A stretch of 64,000 nt of DNA from Agelas oroides (taxonomy: Eukaryota; Porifera; Demospongiae; Agelasida; Agelasidae): assembly GCA_949130485.1 (NCBI GenBank), contig OX422187.1, forward strand, positions 8,148,205-8,212,204, in the 5' to 3' direction. Positions 1 through 10,096 of this stretch are shown in pieces. Every line of letters starts with the position of its first letter. The stretch's first letter is position 1. The notes beneath the pieces were generated by a model. The model saw only the letters and a program-made list of their open reading frames with translations. It was not told the origin of the DNA and did no database searches. The position numbers and the translations under genes are program-made.

Positions 1-292
1 CCAGTTCATTCTCCTCCTCATCAGTGAGATATTTTGGTGGACCACTACATGCTCCTGCCTGCACTCGCCCGCTTAACCTATCATGCAGGGTGGATTTGGG
101 AATGCTGTATTCCTCAGCTGCTCGACGTACTGTGAGGCCTTGGTTTCTCACAGCATCTATGGCCCTTTCCATGCGTCCATCATTCCACTGTTTGTACTTT
201 TCAGGCCGCTTGGAACCAGATATCAGTGGTACAGAGAGGCTGGATGATTTCAGTACTCTGTCCTTCAAGGGAAGATCAACACTCCTCCACAT
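1..292 (-). CDS. psq/CENP-B-type HTH transposase or jerky-like protein, N-terminal part, cut by window edge
   Basis: The minus strand is open from an ATG at 292 to the window edge (about 97 codons). The reading contains a Pipsqueak-type helix-turn-helix: MERAIDAVRNQ, then LTVRRAAEEYSIPKSTLHDR, then a GPPKYLT-like turn followed by an acidic EEEN stretch. This is the standard opening of Tigger/pogo-like transposases and their domesticated CENP-B/jerky relatives, which bind DNA in the nucleus. The ATG directly follows a tttatcag acceptor-like sequence, so an upstream exon is possible. The DDE domain, if present, lies to the left of the window. Whether this is a live transposase or a host gene cannot be told. 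Confidence 0.78.
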   Translation of the reverse strand, partial: MWRSVDLPLKDRVLKSSSLSVPLISGSKRPEKYKQWNDGRMERAIDAVRNQGLTVRRAAEEYSIPKSTLHDRLSGRVQAGACSGPPKYLTDEEENEL

Positions 293-1137
293 CTGATAAA
301 TAAAACATTTTTAAGGTGGCAGTGAAGTCTTACGGTGGAGGTTAATGAAAACATAAACTTGGGTTACAGTCAGGACCAGGGTTACTCCTAGTTTCAGGGT
401 TAGGGTTTGCTTTAGGGCAATCTTGCTTTGGGTTTTAGTGGCTCATTAATATATTCATGAACCCACAATTGCCACTCGATGGACGCATCTACACACTCAC
501 TCTAGGTAGCGTCCTAACCACCAATGTATCTCAAATCAATCTATGGCAACATTTGTTCAGAGCTACTCTCAAAGTCAGGCTAGACTCATGCTTGTCACTA
601 CCTCTTGGAATGGACGACTTTGACTGCACCAACATGAATGCACATTTCAAAAAATTCACAGCTTGTCTACAGGAGGGGCTCATTCACGAGTGGAAGCAAG
701 CATTACTAGCCTCACCTCTCCCCCTTATGTCGCTAAACAACTCACAGTTCTGTTCCACACACAACTCCTCTGCAGCTTTCTTGTCTACTGCAGCATAGTA
801 CCAACGATATATTGCGCATTCTAGTTAAAGCCCAGCCCAGCACTCGAAGCACCAGCCCACGGTCACCTACTAGGCTTGGCATACGATCGCAAGACCTGGG
901 CCTACCCAACGAGTACAGTCTTGGCCACTGTGGCCTTTCTGCTGCTTCAAGACACAAGCTTGCTTTCTACGCAAAGCTGCTTGCATAAACCTTCGATGAA
1001 GTATAACACAAAGTTCACTTACCTCAGATATGCATGGTGCCTATGAAAGCACCAAATTGTAGCACAGATTTAGCCAGTGCAAGAGAATAATGGTCAGAAA
1101 CCATTTCTCTGCCCACAGAAGTTTCCTTTAAAACCAG
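293..1137. other. No recognisable gene
   Basis: A 113-codon plus-strand reading begins at 457, but I recognise no family in it and it lacks coding neighbours. A short run resembling telomere repeats (gggttagggtttgctttaggg) occurs near 400-420. Nothing else is supported. Confidence 0.4.
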
Positions 1138-1400
1138 CCTTCTGTCGCTTACAGTACGAAAAAGCGGGAAAATACATGTACCTGGTATCATTTCCCGTGT
1201 GAGTGACATTTAGCCTCATTCCCAGGCCCCGTCCGAAAATCGGGAAAGGGGCCTGGTAGCACTTCTGCATCCTAAACATTGCCCGTTTGTTTTTTAAATT
1301 TTTCACCATTCCCCCTCCATGCTTCATGTCATGAAAGATACCAGGCTCTCCTGTTTTCCTACTGCAAGTGAAGGATAATGGGGGGCTGGGAATGAGGCTA
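1138..1400. repeat. Diverged relative(s) of the TAGCC MITE family
   Basis: At 1211 a TAGCCTCATTCCCAGG-type end appears, and the inverse form CTGGGAATGAGGCTA closes at 1400. The segment at about 1138-1210 resembles that at 47245-47300 (both contain a ctgtcgctta/ccgtcgcttg-cagtacg core followed by gtgagtgac). No 9-bp target duplication is visible around 1211-1400, so this may be two truncated or overlapping copies. Confidence 0.5.
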
Positions 1401-1799
1401 ACGTCAAGCAGTTTTTAATCATGCCTATGTCTGAAATTCTGACCAGAGTTGGAGCATTCACATGGTTAATCAAGTGGGTTAAAATGACCAGAGAACGGAG
1501 ACCAACAACCATGCAAACACAAATACATAGCCTACGTACAAGTGTGTGTATATAAGACCTAAACGGTACAACATCAACGGAACGTGCTTATAGACCTAGC
1601 TCACCTTGCTCTCAGCACCAGTTCTGGCGATCAGCAAGTCTCGTCGAGGTAAGCGCGGGAACTCGCCATGCACACGTGTGCCGATGTGCGCATGCGCGTT
1701 GTGGTTGTTCCGTAGTCTCGATCTGGGAATTAGACCGCCGCTCTAAAGCGTGACTACACGAGAACCGTGTGTCGGACCCTTCACGGTCGATAGCAGTAA

Positions 1800-2177
1800 G
1801 GCCATACCAAATTGATCTTATGTTTCACGGATCCGGCCGGGTCTTTTTTTTGAAAATTGAAAAAAAAAGTAAAAATGCAATTAATATGCACACGTAATCC
1901 AGTACTCTCTAGTCACGTTCCCAGGCCTTCGCGCATTCGTCGATAGCACTACAAATTATCGTGCAGCAAGCGACGAACGTGCGAAGGCCTGGGAACAAGG
2001 CTAAGTACTCACCACGTGCCAAGAATGGAGGATGGCGAGCAGTTTTGTGTGACTGAGTGGTATCTAATTAAATTCATGAGAAGTTCGGTCATTTTTATTT
2101 TTATTTTTTTGCCTGCCTACCGGGTCATGTTTCTGACCTAAGCAATCCGTGAAACATAAAATCAATTTGGTATGGCC
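1800..2177. mobile_element. Harbinger-like MITE, TAA target duplication
   Basis: The ends are about 33-bp inverted repeats beginning GGCCATACCAAATTGAT and sharing TATGTTTCACGGAT. They are flanked on both sides by TAA (1797-1799 and 2178-2180), the 3-bp TWA-type duplication made by PIF/Harbinger transposases. No coding capacity. A second MITE (1910-2003) is nested inside, so this is the older insertion; without it the element would be about 275 bp. Confidence 0.72.
1910..2003. mobile_element. TAGCC-family palindromic MITE, 9-bp target duplication
   Basis: This 94-bp element starts TAGTCACGTTCCCAGGCC and ends with the inverse GGCCTGGGAACAAGGCTA; the arms also share CTTCGCRC. The flanks are agtactctc (1901-1909) and agtactcac (2004-2012), identical at 8 of 9 positions. 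It is inserted in the Harbinger-like MITE at 1800-2177. Confidence 0.75.
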
Positions 2178-2439
2178 TAACTTGGTTCGTGGGTCTGGGA
2201 GTAGATGCTCTCGTCCGAATATGCATGCATCCGAAAATTTATTTTGCTGCCTCGTAGCGTACAGACGGAAAGACAGCAAAGTTCCACACCCACTGTTCCG
2301 GAGTTTCTTGAACCAAAGTAGCGTTGGTGCACGTAGGAAACGGTGTACCGTATGCGGCAAGGGCGGTAGGGCGTCCGAGTATCCATGGCGTCCGATATTC
2401 AATGATTACATGGCGCACATGGCAGTGGGTCTGCAGTAT

Positions 2440-3045
2440 CTACTAGCTAGCTGTGTAGCTACAAAGCAATGACATTTATTATTAAGTAAACCCTTGAAGG
2501 CCAATAGCACAAAAACCTGATTGACTTCCCAGCATGAGTAGCACCCTTGTCACTACTATACCATGACTGTCAGTGCACGTGTTCAGTATCAACAGAACTC
2601 CAGATGAAGCAGATCTGTAGAGTATGTCCCAAGCAAGATACCGTTAATCCAAAACCAGATGCAGCTGCTCTGCTGTACAAAGATAACATGATCCCAGTCA
2701 CCCAACTGTCTACATAAGTAAAAGCCACACTACCTAGTACATTCACACTCTTCTGTTTCTAGCTAAAGGCAGTGTGTAGTATAAACTGTGTCACCAATGT
2801 GCAATAGATGCCATCAACTATATTGCGAGGTTTGAGTTGTTAGTGATGAAGAGAGAAAAGTGTATCTGCTACAGGGTTATAGTAACCAAGGTTACTTACA
2901 AGTAATGATTACAATTACAGAAAAAGACAAAATTACATTGTTAAATTACAGGTCAAAGTAGTCATGAATTGGCTTTAATGAAAACGTGTTGACACATCAT
3001 GCTCTTGCCAGATGTCATGAACAGCACCTAATGGTATAATTGAGC
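2440..3045 (-). repeat. Inverted copy of intron 1 sequence of the Sushi-NIDO gene
   Basis: Read on the minus strand this segment matches plus-strand 29255-29930 over about 600 bp with indels: shared blocks include gtgctgttcatgacatctgg, agtaaccttggtaa-type sequence, and cttgaaggccaatagc. In the 29 kb copy the block ends just before the first Sushi exon; here it breaks off before that exon. It is either a dispersed repeat or part of an inverted segmental duplication (see exon copy at 13731-13815). Confidence 0.7.
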
Positions 3046-4299
3046 TGGTATTGGTAATTACTACTGACTACAAACACTTACATACCTTCTGTTCAAGTTG
3101 TTGTTTTGAAGTGAAATTACCAAGTGCAAACATTTCCAAAACATGTGAACCTCAAAGTTGGCAGTGGGTCTGCAGTAACTATGAGCAAGCTGTTTACCAA
3201 CACAAGTTTCCACCGAAAGTATGTTTGGCTGCTTGCCCACACAGCTGAAGTGGTAGGGGATCTCCTGCGATCTCAAGGCTAGGATTTCGGCTTCAGGCAT
3301 AGTAGTTTCCTGGACAAAGGGCTATTAGCTCCATGCTCTACACAAGTTCTCACTTAGTGTATGGCCTGCATTCGACCACTATTAAAGTCACACAAAGTTT
3401 TCTGAACAAAAGCAGTGCATTCAGGGATGGAACTCTAAAAACTAACCCAACTAGATAGGAATGACACAACATTATTATTTACATCATCCCTACATCTTGT
3501 GCCATTTGTCCAACTTGTGTTTATTTGTGTGTGTAGCAGGGTTGTGGAAGGCAGTTGGGTGAGTGTAGTTCTGCATGGGTGTGTAGTGCATGTTGACGTG
3601 CATGGAGAAGTCATATTGTGGGTGGCTGCAACTTAATTGCTACTGAGCATGGCAGATGTGTTCCATCTTGTATGCAGAAGCTATAAAAGAAGTCCATGAG
3701 CAGTGCTGAGCTTGTATGGCATGTTATTGATTTTTGTTATGAACTCTTGATGCTGTTGAATATTGCACAAATGATTGTTGGAAGGCTGTGGAGTGAGCAG
3801 TGCTGAGTGTCTTGTTGCTGTGTAGTTATGTAGTGGGTGTGAATAGGCCAAAGTGCATGTAGAGAGTTCTGTAATGTGCACAGTTGGCAAAATGCCACAA
3901 CATGTAGGGATAGTGTAAAAGTAATGTGGCGTCATTCCCATCTAATTTGGTTGGTTTTTGAGGGTTCCATTCTTACACGTGCTTGCTTTCATGCAGAAAA
4001 CTTTATTGTGACTTGTTTCTGTTGCTTTTTTTGAAATAGTAACACAGAAGAGAGGTGGGAAGAAGAAAGAAGAAGTCAGAAGGTATAGACAAAGACGACT
4101 TGCTCGTTTTAGCGACTTGCTGGTCTGGTACTTCAGTGATGCTCTGCAGTGAAGTTAACGGTCCCGTTGCTTGTGGAAGCACTGGATATGGCTCACAGAA
4201 GCCTTGGACTAATCCAATGCAGGCATTTAGAACGTGTCATTTGTGCACTTTTAATGCGGCCGCCATTTTTTGGGGGGCTATCCGTACTACCGTATACCA
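3046..4299. other. No recognisable gene
   Basis: The interval is A+T-rich with scattered short open frames and no motif that I recognise. A phrase near 3160-3180 (gcagtgggtctgcagtaac) repeats one at 2421-2440. A GC-rich ccgccattttttgggg patch lies near 4260. Confidence 0.4.
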
Positions 4300-4975
4300 T
4301 GATAGGTAATAGCACAATTTACTGTGGTATTTGAAATTAATAGCACAAGTAATGTCCTAACTAGCACGAGGAGAAGCCGAGTGGTATTTAGCTATTAATC
4401 CCAAATTCTACAGTAAAATTAATGTGTTATTATATACTAGCTAACACTATAAGGTACATTTGTGTACGGTATAAGCTATAGTACTCATATGCTCGTTTAG
4501 TGTCAATACACTTACTCCCATAGAAAACTGTGCAATTATTTTTGTAATTGCACAGGTAGTAAAGAATGATTCTGATTGGAGACAAAATACAAAAGCTACA
4601 AAACCGTGCAAGGTGTAATAGCTCACATACTGATTGGTCAGTGACAATTTGCTGTAAACTATATTAACATAATGTAAACTTGTATCTTGTAAGTAACAAC
4701 AATTTGCTGTAAACTATACAGTGTACTGTAAATGTGTATACTATAAACCACCACATTGCACACATACTCATACTTACTATAGCATACGGTAAACTAAACA
4801 AAGTTTATGATTAACAAGAAACAGCATGTTTTTTTTTGTACAATTTGGGATTAATAGCACCCATGAATGGCATAATTGCACTCGGCTTTGCCTTGTGTAA
4901 ATAACACATTCACCCGTGCTATTAATCCCAAATTGCACTCGAAACCGTGCTAATTCTTATACAAACTGTGCTAGA
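4300..4975. repeat. Composite AATAGCAC / ATTAATCCCAAAT repeat
   Basis: Sequence around 4306-4420 matches the inverse of 43716-43822 (shared ggtaatagcac, ttactgtggtattt, ttaatagcac, gaagccga). A second part carries caatttgggattaatagcac at about 4841-4860 and its inverse at about 4917-4936, forming a hairpin. This is probably a family of short non-autonomous elements inserted near each other; no termini with target duplications were resolved. Confidence 0.55.
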
Positions 4976-6504
4976 TTCACAAGTACACAATAACAATATC
5001 AGTTTACTACATTGCACACTGACAAATCAAATGACTATTACAACTTTTTTCTCAGTAGACAGCCATGCATGTGAGCAATCTCATTGGTTGTCTTAGATGC
5101 ATACTACAAAAATGATAGGTGTAAATAGACATAGGCAGTTTTACTGCGACTAAATCAAGTAAATTATATAGTTGGTGTGAGTTACAAACCTGAGAAGTTC
5201 GGTGCTAATCAATCTGAAAATATATTACCACAGCTATAGGTTTACAGAGATTGAATGCAACTATATGCTCCAGTCACATTGAGTGATATAAATACCTACT
5301 AAACTTTTAGTAGCTATGGAAGCAGGCAAAGACTGTTTACACCTTCGCAAAATGGTGTTCTATAGTCTGCCAACTGTCAGTTGTTATTGATCCTGCCTGG
5401 TTATTAGGTCCTTAACCTATTAACCGCTGATGATGCTTTTTGGCATCATCTGACTTTGGCTGCATGTTATCAGTTGGTACAATCTGATTTGAAGACAGGT
5501 TTTCCGCTAGCAAAAAGGTGGGATAGGGGGAGATGGGCAGGCATAGTCATGACAAGCCGTGCACATGGCAGCTGCCTTGGCTTGCTGTAGAAGAGCCTTG
5601 GTTGGCACTGCTTGGACCATTTTACACCCATTTAGCACAAATGTGTGCAGAAACCACTCCTCTTCCCTTGTAGGGGCACCATTTCTGGATCTGTAAGCAG
5701 TTTTCACTCTGGGCAGAGCATTCGCTGGTCAAAGAGCTTCAACCATTGAAATTTTGCTAATGAGTGGGTGTGGTAAAGGTCATTAACCCACAGAGAGTGT
5801 GTCAGTAAAGCTTTGTTTCAAGTTTCCTCAGCAGTAGTGAAAATACGAACCAAAAAAGGTATTTATAGTAGAAAAAGACTTCCAGTAGATAGCCTACAGT
5901 TGTTAAAGAGTTAATGTATACAACTGCTATCCAAGATTCTAGATGGGCAAAAGGAACAAAAATTTTCTGTCCACATTTTCTCTCGTGTAGGTTACAAGTA
6001 CTGGTGAATTTGTTTAGAATCACTGTCAACAGTAGCTTAGCAGTGTGTTCATGAGGTCATAGCTGAACACAGGCAGCCACAAGGTGTACTGCAGTTGCAC
6101 AAGTGTAAGTTTTGTAATTTCTTTTTGGTAATGTTGCAATCACCCGTATAGGCATGACTCAGTATACAAATCAGAGCGTATTTGACAGTTCCTTAACTTT
6201 TATACTGTCAAGATTGTCTCAGCACTGCATTAACAACACATGCACACACCACTTGGACAGTGAAACATCAACTTTTTCTGCAAACAGAAATACCATTAGA
6301 CGTTCATACTATGGCTATCAAGTGTTCCAGAATCACATCCAAAAGATAGGTCATCGTTGCTTATGTAACACAAGCCTAGTCTTGTACCCAGACCCTCTTC
6401 CAAAGAGGACACAGCCTCACACAATGGGCTAGCGGTTGCTATGGATTCCGCTAAAAGCTAAGCCTTTGAAGTTGCTGCTGGGCTTCAGCAAATTGGATTT
6501 GTTC
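4976..6504. other. No recognisable gene; one hairpin
   Basis: No supported gene. A short hairpin gatgatgctttttggcatcatc sits at about 5428-5449. A 66-codon minus reading at 5507-5707 (motif NGAPTREEEWFLHTF) looks protein-like but I cannot assign it. Confidence 0.4.
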
Positions 6505-6660
6505 TAGCCTCATTCTCAGGCCTTCACCGGCTCCAGTTTTTGATCGCTTGCAGTAAGCAAAAACTGAGCCAGACTCGGTTCCTTTCACACCAGACTTACT
6601 TAGTACAAATCTAGCCTCGTTCCAAGGCCTTCACCGACTCCAGTTTTTGATTGGTTGATT
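6505..6660. repeat. Two direct TAGCC-family ends
   Basis: TAGCCTCATTCTCAGGCCTT at 6505 and TAGCCTCGTTCCAAGGCC at 6612 are both followed by TTCACCG(G/A)CTCCAGTTTTTGAT. These are diverged, same-orientation ends of the palindromic MITE family found at 1910, 25491, 27437 and 43363. Matching right ends and target duplications are not clear. Confidence 0.5.
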
Positions 6661-7013
6661 TTAACCTGGTTATGCTTCTGCATTGATGGTATTGTCAACA
6701 CAGATTGCTCTGCTTGTAACTTCTCTGTTGCTAAGACATTTGGTGATTAAGGCCCATCAGCTAGATGAGTAAAGCTAAGTGGTTTGTGGTAAGGAAGCTG
6801 CAACATCAGCCAATCAGTTTGTTCCAGCAAAATTCCACAGCCTCAAAAATGTTGTACGATATTCACCAGACCTCCCTTTCCTTTTGGAGGGTCTGGGTTT
6901 GAGACTAATGCAAGCCATAATCTTGTCTCCTGTTCCCAGAAACACACAGCTGTCTGTCTCAGTGGTAATGGTATCCATTTTATAAGGTATACATACTAAT
7001 TCACAAACAGCAG

Positions 7014-7098
7014 CTACGTATTGAGACTAACAGAATCAACCTACGTATTGAGACCAACAGAATCAACCTATGTAATGAGACTAACAGAATCAACCTAA
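7014..7098. repeat. Short tandem repeat, about 28-29 bp, three copies
   Basis: The unit tacgtattgagac(t/c)aacagaatcaacc is repeated three times in a row with one or two substitutions. The flanks (6661-7013 and 7099-7408) show no gene. Confidence 0.75.
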
Positions 7099-7408
7099 GA
7101 AGCCAAAGCATGACAGCATGAATATTTGTAAATAGTAGTAATGGTCAGCTTGACTTCCATGCCACAAAGGTTAGACTTAAGCCGTTCTGAGCAAGCATAC
7201 TCTAAAGTCAAAGGCTAAAATTTACATGAAAAACTATGTGCAATACAGAATGTTCAACTATCCCATAGGGCTTGTAGCATGATAAAAGTTGGGGTCTCAG
7301 CTAGGATGCAAGGTCCTACTCCCAGAACGTTGGTAACTGTGTGCTATTATAGCACTCCGATGCAGAACTATAATAATTCCTCATGTCGTAAATCACCTTC
7401 GATAAACT

Positions 7409-7832
7409 GGTGTGGTGAGTGGTACCTGTAGCCGGTGCAGTGAGTGGTACCTTTAGCTGGTGTAGTGAGTGGTACTTGTAGCCGGTGTGGTGAGTGGTAC
7501 CTGTAACTGGTGCGGTGAGTGGTACCTGTAGCTGGTGTGGTGAGCGGTACCTGTAGCTAGTGTGGTGAGTGGTTCCTGTAGCTAGTGGTGTGAGTGGTAC
7601 CTGTAGCTAGTGTGGTGAGCGGTACTAGCCGGTGTGGTGAGTGATACCTGTAGCCGGTGTGGTGAGCGGTACCTGTAGCCGGTGTGGTGAGTGGTACCTG
7701 TAGCCGGTGTGGTGAGCGGTACTTGTAGCCAGTGTGGTGAGTGGTACCTGTAGCCGGTGTGGTGAGTGGTACCTGTAGCTGGTGCAGTGAGTGGTACCTG
7801 TAGCTAGTGTGGTGAGTGGTACCTGCAGTTAG
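7409..7832. repeat. Minisatellite, 25-bp unit, about 17 copies
   Basis: The unit GGTGTGGTGAGTGGTACCTG plus tagcc is repeated head to tail with variants (gtgcagtg, gagcggtac, tagctag). Because 25 is not a multiple of three, the minus-strand open frame across it is a 25-residue pseudo-repeat that cycles through all three frames, so it is not evidence of coding. Confidence 0.92.
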
Positions 7833-9149
7833 TGCATCTGTTACATGTGATACCACAATGCACCTTGCTCTTCTCACTTAGCACTGTGGTTAGCACTTGA
7901 ATAAACACTGACTATTAACCTTAATAGTATATGACAGAGTGATATTGTAGCTTGAACAGAGACAGTGGTATTAGAGACTAAGCCACTTTGGCTCAGACCA
8001 TTTTACAACTGTAGCTCTACCTGGAAAAGGAGTCGGTAAAACAAGGAATATGAAATAACGGAATAGGGGAATAGCGGAATAACTTTTAAATGTCCGGAAA
8101 TGAAAAGGCTTTGAATTTTGCCAATCATGGCACTGATACCACTGTCCAGCAAGGTAGCTCCACTGCTGCTATCTGCATCTGGACTTGTATAGGAGCTATG
8201 AGCACTTTGTAAGAGTCCTTGATAGTTTCTCTATAGCTAGAAGAAGTGCGGTAAGCAGGCTGCCATAACTTTCAAGGCTTGACAGTCCCTCTGTGAGCCG
8301 GGGTTTATCACTGAAGTAGTAGGACCCAAGTATCTATGGCTTCATGGACAGAAGGCCCCTTGTCTACTGTTACGACATCAGTGTTGTTATGTCATGGAAA
8401 GTGAATAGTTACACATGGAGGATAACTGGCAGCTATGAGCTTACCCGGAAGGATCGTCAACCCCTATTTAGGTAGCGCAAATTATCAGTCTTACATTTTG
8501 CTACAGCCAGCTTCTCTCAGTCTGTGCGTTTAACCTCAAGTATAAGTATTTCTCAGTCCTTGGCAGTGTTGAGCTAACTTCAATACTGTTACCTTCACAA
8601 ATAGGTTAAGGAATACGGCGCTCCTTACTTCAGGCTGTAAGGCAACTGTTTAGGGTCTGCCCAATGTTCATAGTACCTCTACAACACAACAGTGACATTG
8701 CATTCCCAGGCTACCCCCAGATTTTATCAAAGGCAACTAACTTTTCCAGGTGGGAGTCTGTAAACGCGGAATACGGAATAGCAGAATAGCAGAATAACGG
8801 AAATTGACCAGAAATGAAAATGCTTTGAACTTTGGCAACATGGCACATGCATTTGCCATTTAGCGAGGTAGCTCAGCATGAACAATCAAATTCCATTCTC
8901 TCTCTTTGAACACTGAAGTGGTGCACAGTTCATTTAATACACCTTTTCCTCTTACATTCTGTGGAATGCAACTGCCTGCACGCTCCATCTGGAGTACATT
9001 TAGACCGCGCCCAATGCCCTTTTACTCGATGTAAATTTCGCTACATTTTAACCATCGCGCAGCGTGCCGCCGTTTCTCATGGAGACATGACTCTGTTCTA
9101 AATGGTTTGGTTTCTCTCAAAAATCAATGCAACAAAGATTTTCACTGAC
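7833..9149. repeat. Gene-free interval with a duplicated element
   Basis: Two related blocks lie in the same orientation at about 8025-8135 and 8745-8855. Each has a TACCTGGAAAAGG/CTTTTCCAGGT-like start, a (gg)aata(gc)ggaata run, then gaaatgaaaa(g/t)gctttgaa(t/c)ttt and a catggcac tail. The unit is probably a dispersed short repeat about 110 bp long. Nothing else is recognisable. Confidence 0.55.
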
Positions 9150-9847
9150 CTTCCAGGAAAACAAGCCAGTGATTCTCCACTGGCCACAATTCCAGCAGAC
9201 ATAAGCACCACCACCTCCAGACCTGACCTATAACAAGTTGGTTGTTTTAACCACAGAGTGGTTACCCTGGTTGCAGACAAACTGGAGAGACAAGAGGTTT
9301 GCTTTGGTATGGAAGACTAATTGCATTAGGAACCCAAGATGCAGCTGCTCAGTTCCTCTTACAACCACAGTACACTGACAACCCTCAGAACATCTGTGAA
9401 TGAGTCATTACAAATGCACTTCAAAGTTGCAGTAAGGACCTTTCATGCTCCTAATGCAAGCAGGTAGTTCCCTCACAGATGTTCTGAGGGTTGTCAGTGT
9501 ATTGTGGTCGTATTATGAATTGGGCTAGGACATCTTGGGTTGCCTTATGCAATTAGACTTCCATACCAAAGCAAACATAACTGTCTCTCCAGTTTGTCTG
9601 CAACCAGGGTAACCACTCTACTGTTAAAACAACAAACTTCTTTTTGCATAGTGCAGGGCCAGAAGTTACCTTTCTAGAACTAACAGTCCCCTTCAATTTG
9701 CCTGAAGCTCTAGCTGCAGCCAGATCAAGAAAATCCCTCAAGTCAAACTACCTCCAGCTTGCAACTGACCTTGAAGACAGTGGATGGTCAGTATCATACT
9801 TCACGCTAGAGATTGGATCTCTTGGCTACTTTGAACCAGAACTTTAG
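9150..9847 (+). pseudogene. Retroelement ORF 3' remnant, split by an inverted repeat
   Basis: The plus-strand reading near 9200-9231 ends ...STTTSRPDL-stop, and an open frame from 9644 reads VTFLELTVPFN, then ALAAARSRK, then LEDSGWSVSYFTLEIGSLGYF. From memory, the order 'SRPD - LELTVP - RK - W - hydrophobic - E(I/V)G - GF/Y' is common near the 3' end of coding regions in animal retroelements. About 400 bp of palindromic DNA (9229-9645) separates the two pieces, so I call it a disrupted relic. It could also be a domesticated fragment. Confidence 0.4.
9229..9645. repeat. Large inverted repeat, about 180-bp arms
   Basis: Sequence at about 9233-9410 reappears inverted at about 9465-9642 with a loop of about 55 bp. 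Shared blocks are ttgttttaac, gagtggttaccctggttgca, gacaaactggagagaca, gtttgctttggtatggaag, and gacaaccctcagaacatctg. It interrupts a decayed retroelement: the SRPDL-like reading before it and the LELTVPF-like reading after it belong together in that family. Confidence 0.78.
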
Positions 9848-10096
9848 ATGCCTTCCTTCTATCCAAGCAGGAAGCTAAGCTAAGCAAATATTGATGAAAC
9901 TATCCAGAATTGCAGTTTCCTGCTCGTATCATATTTTCAACGCCAGACTTTGTAGTACGTGGGATGTGAACAAACTTGTATGCTCATAATTGTTTGTTTT
10001 TTATTCTTCGTCCTTGTCTTGTTCTTTTTTATTCGTTACTTGCATATATTTTGCCTTGCCATAGCATGAAGTGCAGGTAAGTAGCCTCCGCGTAGG

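Noticed and set aside
380..425. Interstitial telomere
   Set aside because: Only a few imperfect TTAGGG-like words; too short and degenerate to claim.
457..798. A 113-residue plus-strand protein
   Set aside because: No motif recognised, no splice or promoter support, and a competing frame lies on the other strand.
7409..7832. A CRISPR-like array
   Set aside because: The units are contiguous 25-bp tandem repeats without unique spacers, and the genome context is eukaryotic.
7557..7877. A 106-codon repetitive protein on the minus strand
   Set aside because: It is the by-product of a 25-bp tandem repeat cycling through three frames.
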